A DNA stretch of 64,000 bases, taken from positions 224,195-288,194 of the forward strand of contig NZ_HE997643.1 in assembly GCF_000312485.1 (NCBI RefSeq), given 5' to 3'. Under the pieces are notes generated by a model. It worked only from the letters and a program-made list of their open reading frames with translations, was not told where the DNA came from and made no database searches. Origin of the DNA: Yersinia massiliensis CCUG 53443. GTDB lineage: Bacteria; Pseudomonadota; Gammaproteobacteria; Enterobacterales; Enterobacteriaceae. The position numbers and the translations under genes are program-made. The first letter of the stretch is position 1; every line of letters starts with the position of its first letter. This document shows positions 58,366 to 64,000 of the stretch, piece after piece.

Positions 58366-61059
58366 TTATGGGTTACCTTGCTGCAACAGTCTGGTGACGA
58401 AAGAATCAATTTGACTGATGCTATTTTCGATCTTCAACCGATCGCCATCTGCGATATGCTGTTCTAATGTTTCACATAGCTGCTTGCCGAGTACCAGATT
58501 CAACATAGCAAATACGCCTTTCAATCGATGTGCAGTCTGCGAAAGTGATATGAAATCACGTTGCTGAACTTCAGTATACAGTTTCTTCAGATCTACCGGT
58601 ACTGTCTCAACGAATAAGGAATAATAGTCGCTGGATTTTAGTTGTTGCTCATAGACACTTATATCATCTTCAGCAATAGTATCAGGCTCTTCCAGAGATT
58701 CATCTGATAAAATCCGTTGTTCGATTAATAATAATATTGCATCAATGACTGCGCTACCTAAATTATAATTTACCCGGATATAATTATCCTGCAACTGTTG
58801 TAAGCCAATTTCGTCTGATGTCAATAATAAAGTATAATTTTCATAATGTTGTGAATTATCCGTTAAGGTAACGTCGTAATCTCTACCCGGTAGGCGATCA
58901 TCCGCAATAATACAGCTAGCACCAAATGAACTCAATAATGTGGTGATGATCGAACGGACTTCCTCTGAGGTGATATCTAATAATGCGGTAACGCCATCTA
59001 ATAATTTCTCTTGCTCTTCTTCCTGCGAATTATCGACAGCCATCGTTACGCGGATGGTATAACGTGTACCTATATCGATTTTACTGCGAATCTCTAATTG
59101 GCCGTTTAACTTCCTACATAACTGGTTACATAAAAAGAACGTCAGCCCAGAGCCGTGATTGTATCTATCGACCAGTGTTTGGCTGAGGAAAGGATAATTT
59201 AGATTACTGATCTCTTCATCCGATATACCGACACCTGTATCCGTTATCTGAATAATCAGTTGTTCAGGGTGCTCTGGTTCGTGGCTAACATTGAGTGTAA
59301 TTTTACCGTAATCAGTCGTGATGATGGAATAATGGAGTAACAGCGAAATTATTTTACGTAATACATTCTCATCACCAGTGTAATTCTGATCAATATCGGC
59401 ACTGTAGTGATTAAAGAGCGTTAATCCTTTCTGATTTATTGCGGGTAGTATTTCTAACAGCAGGGCGTCGATTAATGCAGAAAGAGAGAATGTATGTTGC
59501 TCTGGCTGCCAATCTTGCGTTTCCAGTCGTGTGAGCAGGGTTATGTTATCAATCAATTCGATAATGGCATCAGATTGTGTAATCAATTGGGCTGTCAGTG
59601 CTTGCTGCTGCTGTGAGTCAGTCGTGCTTCGTAACGTATGAGCAATTTGATTCAGTGTATTAACAGGCTGATTCAGCTCAATGCCTAAATTATGCAACAT
59701 CAGTTTTCTGGCTTGCAGACTCTTGTCATATTCGCGCCTTGCCTGTTGCAGCTTTTTATTCACTAAGACCTCTTTATCCTGATCATGAAGCAGGAAGAGG
59801 TAGGTTTCCGGTGAAATTTGGCTGCGGAACATACGGATTTCATACACTTCGTTATTGACCGTGCCTTGAATCACACCATGGTGTTGTTCAGCCATATGCG
59901 CAATTTTTTGCAAATTAAGGTGTGGCATCAAATTATCTGCAATTTGATTACTGGCGATGATCGTGTTGTTGCTGAAGTTATAGACCAATAATCCTTGCGG
60001 GAGGCTAGTGATAATTTCTTGGCTCAGTGATTTCTGTGTTTCTAATTTCTCAACAATATCAGCGCTAGGGCGAACATACTGACGACGAACAAAATAGATG
60101 CCCAGCACGGCTAACACCAGCAATAATATATTGCTGAGAATCAACCAGAAGTTGTTTTTCAGTAAGTCCATGGCTAATTGGTTAATGGGGACACGGTAAA
60201 CAATTTTCAGTGTGGCATTTGCCAATGGTGCAGAAAATTCGACCCAATAGCCATTGAGCTCCACGCTGGCGGCGACAATATCTTCAGGAGCCATACCTTC
60301 ATTAATGGGTGTTTTGTCCTTTTGCAGCAGGAAGTTAGAACGCGCCATATTGGGGGGAATTAAGTCATTAATGGGCAGATCAAACGCGATAACCGTTGCT
60401 AAATGGCCTGGGTGATTAAAGGTGGTCCGTAGCGTGAAATAGTAGGCGTTCTGGAAACGTAATTTGCGTAGCGGTGAGAAACTCTCACGTTCATCTAAGG
60501 TATTCGCCTGTTGCAACATTTCTGCTCGGCGTGATTCTGCCGCCACTGTCAGGTAACTTTCTTTAAATCGTGACGTGACTTCTTTGAGTGCTTGAGTGGT
60601 GACCAATGTCAGGCTATTGTCTTGACCGTTGAGATAATACATTGAGTAAGTGTCATTTTGTGACCCCCAATGGCTATCAAGATAGTCTGACATCGCTAGC
60701 GCTGTTACCAGAGTGGCTTGTTCGTGGTTACCAAAAATGACGGTATCCGTTTTTCTGCGTGGCTTCTCGATATAGTAAATATCGGGGCGTAGGCGGACTT
60801 CTTGCGCTGAAAGAATCACCTTCTCAGCCAATTCTGGATTATTCGCTAAATCATAGAGCTGATAAGTGTGATAGCGATAATCATCGATACGTTGCTGCAA
60901 ACCACTGGCGATATAAGTTAATGCATGTTTCTTTTCTGTCAGATAAGCATTGGTATAGTTATAACCATACAGCCCAAAGGTGATGAGCAGTAATACGATA
61001 AACAGCCAGAAGTAGCGCGTTATCTTAGCTGAATGGGTAGATGGCGAGTTATTTTGCAT
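58366..61059 (-). CDS. rcsD: Phosphotransfer protein RcsD
   Basis: Inner-membrane phosphotransferase that relays phosphate from RcsC to RcsB. 897 residues from MQNNSPSTHSAKITRYFWLF, close to E. coli (890); the frame opens further upstream but would overlap the preceding gene. There is an N-terminal helix (about 17-37), a periplasmic domain, a second helix near 300, a degenerate kinase-like domain, and a C-terminal HPt domain with H844 in TAHRLKGVFAMLN. It is intact, unlike Y. pestis rcsD. Confidence 0.94.
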   Translation of the reverse strand: MQNNSPSTHSAKITRYFWLFIVLLLITFGLYGYNYTNAYLTEKKHALTYIASGLQQRIDDYRYHTYQLYDLANNPELAEKVILSAQEVRLRPDIYYIEKPRRKTDTVIFGNHEQATLVTALAMSDYLDSHWGSQNDTYSMYYLNGQDNSLTLVTTQALKEVTSRFKESYLTVAAESRRAEMLQQANTLDERESFSPLRKLRFQNAYYFTLRTTFNHPGHLATVIAFDLPINDLIPPNMARSNFLLQKDKTPINEGMAPEDIVAASVELNGYWVEFSAPLANATLKIVYRVPINQLAMDLLKNNFWLILSNILLLVLAVLGIYFVRRQYVRPSADIVEKLETQKSLSQEIITSLPQGLLVYNFSNNTIIASNQIADNLMPHLNLQKIAHMAEQHHGVIQGTVNNEVYEIRMFRSQISPETYLFLLHDQDKEVLVNKKLQQARREYDKSLQARKLMLHNLGIELNQPVNTLNQIAHTLRSTTDSQQQQALTAQLITQSDAIIELIDNITLLTRLETQDWQPEQHTFSLSALIDALLLEILPAINQKGLTLFNHYSADIDQNYTGDENVLRKIISLLLHYSIITTDYGKITLNVSHEPEHPEQLIIQITDTGVGISDEEISNLNYPFLSQTLVDRYNHGSGLTFFLCNQLCRKLNGQLEIRSKIDIGTRYTIRVTMAVDNSQEEEQEKLLDGVTALLDITSEEVRSIITTLLSSFGASCIIADDRLPGRDYDVTLTDNSQHYENYTLLLTSDEIGLQQLQDNYIRVNYNLGSAVIDAILLLIEQRILSDESLEEPDTIAEDDISVYEQQLKSSDYYSLFVETVPVDLKKLYTEVQQRDFISLSQTAHRLKGVFAMLNLVLGKQLCETLEQHIADGDRLKIENSISQIDSFVTRLLQQGNP

Positions 61060-61081
61060 AAAGAGACGGCATATTCCTGGG

Positions 61082-62326
61082 TTAGCGCGTGACGGCTCGG
61101 GCACTGGCAGTGACGGCCAGTAATAACAGTGCCACACAGCCAAAAGCGACCGATAAACTACTCAGTTGTGCAACAAAACCAATCACTGCGGGGCCAGCAA
61201 GTATACCGGCATAACCGATGGTGGTAATGGATGCCACCGCCAGATTGGCTGGCATTACGGTTTGGTTACCTGCTGCCGTGAACAAAATAGGCACCACATT
61301 TGATGCACCTAATCCCACGAGCATAAAACCAATAATCGCGGCAATGCTGCTATCAACACTGATTGCGGTGATAATCCCTATCGCAGCACACAGACTGCCC
61401 CCGAATAATACCTTATATCGGCCCAAGGCATTCACTATTCGGTCACCATTTAAGCGACCCAGTGTCATGGCGATCGCAAATACAGCATAGCCCATGCCAG
61501 CTTGCGCGGTTTCCATACCCCGTAATGTCGTCAGGAAAACAGCACTCCAGTCCAGCATTGAGCCTTCCGCTAGAAACATCACAAAACATAAAAATCCGAT
61601 AAACATGACCCAACCACGTGGCCAAACAAACAGTGGGCCATCATGAGGGTCACCACTGCCTTGTAACAGGTTTTTATTGGCGCTTAGCAACAGGATTATC
61701 ATTAATGCTACAGCCACTAATATTGCCATCAGTGGCGTAAGGCCTAGCCACAGCAACGCGCTGACACCACCTGCACCGGCAATGCCGCCGACACTAAATA
61801 GCCCATGGAAACCTGACATCATCGCGCGGCCACTGGCTTTCTCAACGATCACCGCCTGAATATTCATCGCGACATCGATGATACCCATTGCCGCCCCAAA
61901 AACTAACAACGCCAAGGCCATCGTGAGTGGGGTACTCATCAGCGCGAGCAAGGGAAGATCGAGGCACAATATCGCCCCCGCCAGTAAAATCACGGCTCGG
62001 CATCCCCATTTTGCAGTAAGTACACCCGTTAGAGGCATTGCCATCATCGATCCAACGCCAATACACAGCAGCAGTAAGCCCAACGACGCGTCATTAAGAT
62101 CGATACGCTCCTTAGCAAATGGCACCAAAGGTGCCCAAGCAGCCATACCTAATCCGGCGATGAAGAATGCCAATCGAGTCGAGATTTGCTGTGGAACACC
62201 AGGCTGCATCGTTTGTCGATGTTCTGGTTGTTGGTTGACTAATGGCTGGCTGACCAATTGTGGGTCGATCGGCTGTTGATTGATCGACTGTTGATTGGCG
62301 GACTGTTGGCGTATTTCGCTGCTCAT
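61082..62326 (-). CDS. MFS transporter (YbjJ-like)
   Basis: Major-facilitator membrane protein of 414 residues and about 12 helices. Typical MFS features are the GLGMAAWAPLVPFAKERIDL start of helix 1 and the GSMMAMPLTGVLTAKWGCRA loop motif. The sequence resembles the E. coli YbjJ branch, whose substrate is unknown. The first 40 residues are a Gln/Pro-rich tail encoded by degenerate repeats; an internal Met at residue 40 (MQPGVPQQIS, 62209) is an alternative start. The stop is only 22 bp before the rcsD start, suggesting co-transcription. Confidence 0.8.
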   Translation of the reverse strand: MSSEIRQQSANQQSINQQPIDPQLVSQPLVNQQPEHRQTMQPGVPQQISTRLAFFIAGLGMAAWAPLVPFAKERIDLNDASLGLLLLCIGVGSMMAMPLTGVLTAKWGCRAVILLAGAILCLDLPLLALMSTPLTMALALLVFGAAMGIIDVAMNIQAVIVEKASGRAMMSGFHGLFSVGGIAGAGGVSALLWLGLTPLMAILVAVALMIILLLSANKNLLQGSGDPHDGPLFVWPRGWVMFIGFLCFVMFLAEGSMLDWSAVFLTTLRGMETAQAGMGYAVFAIAMTLGRLNGDRIVNALGRYKVLFGGSLCAAIGIITAISVDSSIAAIIGFMLVGLGASNVVPILFTAAGNQTVMPANLAVASITTIGYAGILAGPAVIGFVAQLSSLSVAFGCVALLLLAVTASARAVTR

Positions 62327-63047
62327 GACGTATTAGAATCTGTGATTGGAGTAAACGATCAGTAAAGAACGATCAATATAGACTGACGTTTCTATCACAA
62401 AGCGAAATGCGGGTCGAAGGGATTTATCTGATTAGCGGAATAATCGATGACTTAATCCCCAGTTGTCTGCTCAGAACTCAATTTTGCTTAAATATCAAAC
62501 AATGAAAAATTAAGCCAACACATTCAAAAATCTGAACTATGGTGAGCATTAATTTGACTTAAGGAAAGACTATAGAAATGAATTTACATTAAAAATATTA
62601 ATGATTATTGATTGCGGAGAAGAAAAGGCATTCAGTATGAAATATCATGTTACATTGACGCTAGTATCAATAAAAATCAATAATTATCAATTAATTGATT
62701 GTTGGTTTTTTGATTTAAAGAGTTGGGTTTGAGAGTATTTCTACCAATTTGAATTCTTAATGTGTGCCAATTAAATGGAAAATATCATTGTACAGTTAGT
62801 GAGTTGTCTACTTATATGTAAGTAGTGATTCGCCAATTTACTATTTGAAATCACATTAAAAGTTAAATATAAAAAATGTAACGTATCGATTTCGCTGATT
62901 CCTTTGCGGTTGTTAACCACACCAGAAACAAGCTTAAACCCTCCTGTGCGAGGCGTTTATTTTATCCTCCAGCGTCCGACTTATCAGGGTCCCCCCCGGT
63001 ATGTTCTTACGTGGAGATAGTGTCTTGCTTGATTTTTGAGGTTAACC
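62327..63047. other. AT-rich region upstream of the adhesin gene
   Basis: About 720 bp without a gene, very AT-rich from 62560 to 62890. It holds the divergent promoters of the MFS gene and the adhesin. A GAGG ribosome site lies at about 63039 before the adhesin start. I see no defined operator. Confidence 0.55.
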
Positions 63048-64000
63048 ATGGCGAATCCAACCACAGCGTCAATTGACATTATTTCTCGCCAAAATGGGGC
63101 GATGATCTCGCATGTTACGGGTCAACAGCAAATTGTTGTATTGAATGAACTGAGTATTGTGCGTATCCACGGTACGCCAGCCATGGTGGCGAGCTATGAG
63201 CGCCAAGGCAGTGATCTGATTTTGCACATGAAAGATGGCACTACTGTGCGTTATCAACACTTTTTCACCACTGACGGTGAAGGAAATTTCAGCGAGTTGG
63301 TGTTCGATGACGGCATCAATCCGCCAGTACATGCTTCCTTCCCTGCTGCTATGGGGGCCGCAGTTGCCGGAGACATCGCCTTAGTGCCTGAATTTACCTC
63401 GATTGATAGCGTCGCGGGATTGGCATTAGGTAGCAGCACAAGTTCCGCAGGGTTGTTGGCTGGCGCATTGGGCTTTTTGGCGATCGCTGGGGGAATTGGT
63501 ATAGCGGCATCGCACGGTGGCAGTAACCATTCGAATGATAGCAGTTCAGGTGGCAATAACGGTGGTAACAACGGCGGTAACAACGGTGGCAATAACGGCG
63601 GTAATAACGGCGGTAACAATGGTGGTAATAACGGCGGCAACAACGGTGGGAATCAAGCGCCAACACTCACCATCGCCCCTTTAGGCACCGATAACCGCCT
63701 CAATAGTGTTGAAGTCAACCTCAACCAAACGCTGAGCGGTAAGACAACCGGCATTGCGGCGGGGCAGTTGGTCAATGTCAAAATCAATGGTTTTACCTAC
63801 ACCACGACTGTTGCGGCTGACGGCTCATGGACGCTTTCGTTGCCCTCAAGCATGTTACACGGCTTACATGACGGCAGTTATAATGTGGTGGTTTCCGTTA
63901 GCAATGGCAGTGGTCAAACGGTAGAGAAGACCTTGACGGTGGTGGTTGATACTACCCCTCCTACGCTGACCATTTCGCCCGTCGCGGATGATGGCATCAT
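63048..64000 (+). CDS. BapA-type Ig-repeat surface adhesin (5' part, truncated by window)
   Basis: The start is ATG with GAGG seven bases upstream, and the frame is open to the window end (317 codons seen). Residues 1 to about 130 resemble the prefix domain of BapA/LapA/SiiE-like type I-secreted biofilm adhesins (ISRQNGAMISHVTG, then VRYQHFFTTDGEGNFSELVF). A Gly/Ala-rich stretch follows (about 128-158), then a GGNN linker (168-203) and the first Ig-like repeats (APTLTIAPLGTDNRLN, VDTTPPTLTISPVADDG). Such proteins are usually thousands of residues long and exported by an adjacent TolC/ABC system. A surface adhesin or biofilm role is likely. Confidence 0.8.
   Translation, partial: MANPTTASIDIISRQNGAMISHVTGQQQIVVLNELSIVRIHGTPAMVASYERQGSDLILHMKDGTTVRYQHFFTTDGEGNFSELVFDDGINPPVHASFPAAMGAAVAGDIALVPEFTSIDSVAGLALGSSTSSAGLLAGALGFLAIAGGIGIAASHGGSNHSNDSSSGGNNGGNNGGNNGGNNGGNNGGNNGGNNGGNNGGNQAPTLTIAPLGTDNRLNSVEVNLNQTLSGKTTGIAAGQLVNVKINGFTYTTTVAADGSWTLSLPSSMLHGLHDGSYNVVVSVSNGSGQTVEKTLTVVVDTTPPTLTISPVADDGI
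63549..63656 (+). repeat. GGNN tandem repeat in the adhesin gene
   Basis: Eight full 12-bp units encoding Gly-Gly-Asn-Asn plus one degenerate unit (Gly-Gly-Asn-Gln). Third positions vary between units, so the array is old or codon-drifted, but unit-length changes would still keep frame. Confidence 0.9.

Noticed and set aside
58366-61059. Frameshifted rcsD as in Y. pestis
   Set aside because: The frame is open from start to the HPt domain, so rcsD is intact here.
63254-63643. Minus-strand Pro/Leu repeat reading frame
   Set aside because: It is the antisense image of the GGNN codons of the adhesin gene, with no start signals; it is low-complexity by construction.
63549-63656. CRISPR array
   Set aside because: The units are 12-bp coding repeats with no spacers, inside an open frame.

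Overview
The window is a bacterial chromosome segment from an Enterobacterales genome, most probably Yersinia. The evidence is Enterobacteria-type gene order (alaA-lrhA-nuoA..N; menFDHBCE; nrdAB-yfaE; ubiG; gyrA; rcsC/rcsBD), moderate GC content with AT-rich intergenic DNA, an LrhA/RovM regulator, and ERIC elements of the kind abundant in Yersinia. The species cannot be fixed from sequence alone. rcsD is intact, which argues against Y. pestis, whose rcsD is frameshifted.

Layout. 1-137: fragment of a dispersed non-coding repeat. 173-3190: divergent alaA (alanine aminotransferase) and lrhA/rovM (LysR regulator). 3867-18998: the 13-gene nuo operon for NADH:quinone oxidoreductase (complex I), with fused nuoCD and structured hairpins in two of its intergenic gaps. 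19254-21094: an AT-rich accessory patch with an unrecognised Cys/His protease-like protein and a gene apparently split by an in-frame TAG codon. 21248-30524: a DUF1097 membrane protein, then a sugar-acid locus: a YhcH/TabA-family protein, gluconokinase and 5-keto-gluconate reductase on the minus strand; a divergent LacI-type regulator; then a 2-hydroxyacid dehydrogenase, an MFS permease, a UPF0303 protein and Edd on the plus strand. GTTACCGGTAAC-type operators and CRP-like sites lie in both control regions. The enzymes would funnel 2- and 5-keto-gluconate or idonate through gluconate and 6-phosphogluconate into the Entner-Doudoroff route. 30758-32256: elaB and a RhiA-like protein.

32554-39921: the menaquinone operon menF-D-H-B-C-E. 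39974-40514: a ~540-bp imperfect foldback element whose right end is the same repeat as bases 1-137. 40603-46329: katA, yfaZ, tyrP (with paired TyrR-like boxes), yfaY and ecotin. 46356-50284: yfaE-nrdB-nrdA, the aerobic class Ia ribonucleotide reductase and its ferredoxin, with NrdR and DnaA boxes upstream. 50793-54380: ubiG and gyrA. 54495-62326: the Rcs envelope-stress phosphorelay (rcsC convergent with rcsB and rcsD), with one complete and one truncated ERIC element between the convergent genes and an MFS gene directly upstream of rcsD. 63048-64000: the 5' end of a large BapA-type surface adhesin gene, running off the window.

No rRNA, tRNA, CRISPR array, IS transposase or prophage gene was recognised. 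The most unusual items are the foldback repeat with compensatory changes in its hairpin, the accessory patch after nuoN, and the doubly controlled sugar-acid locus.
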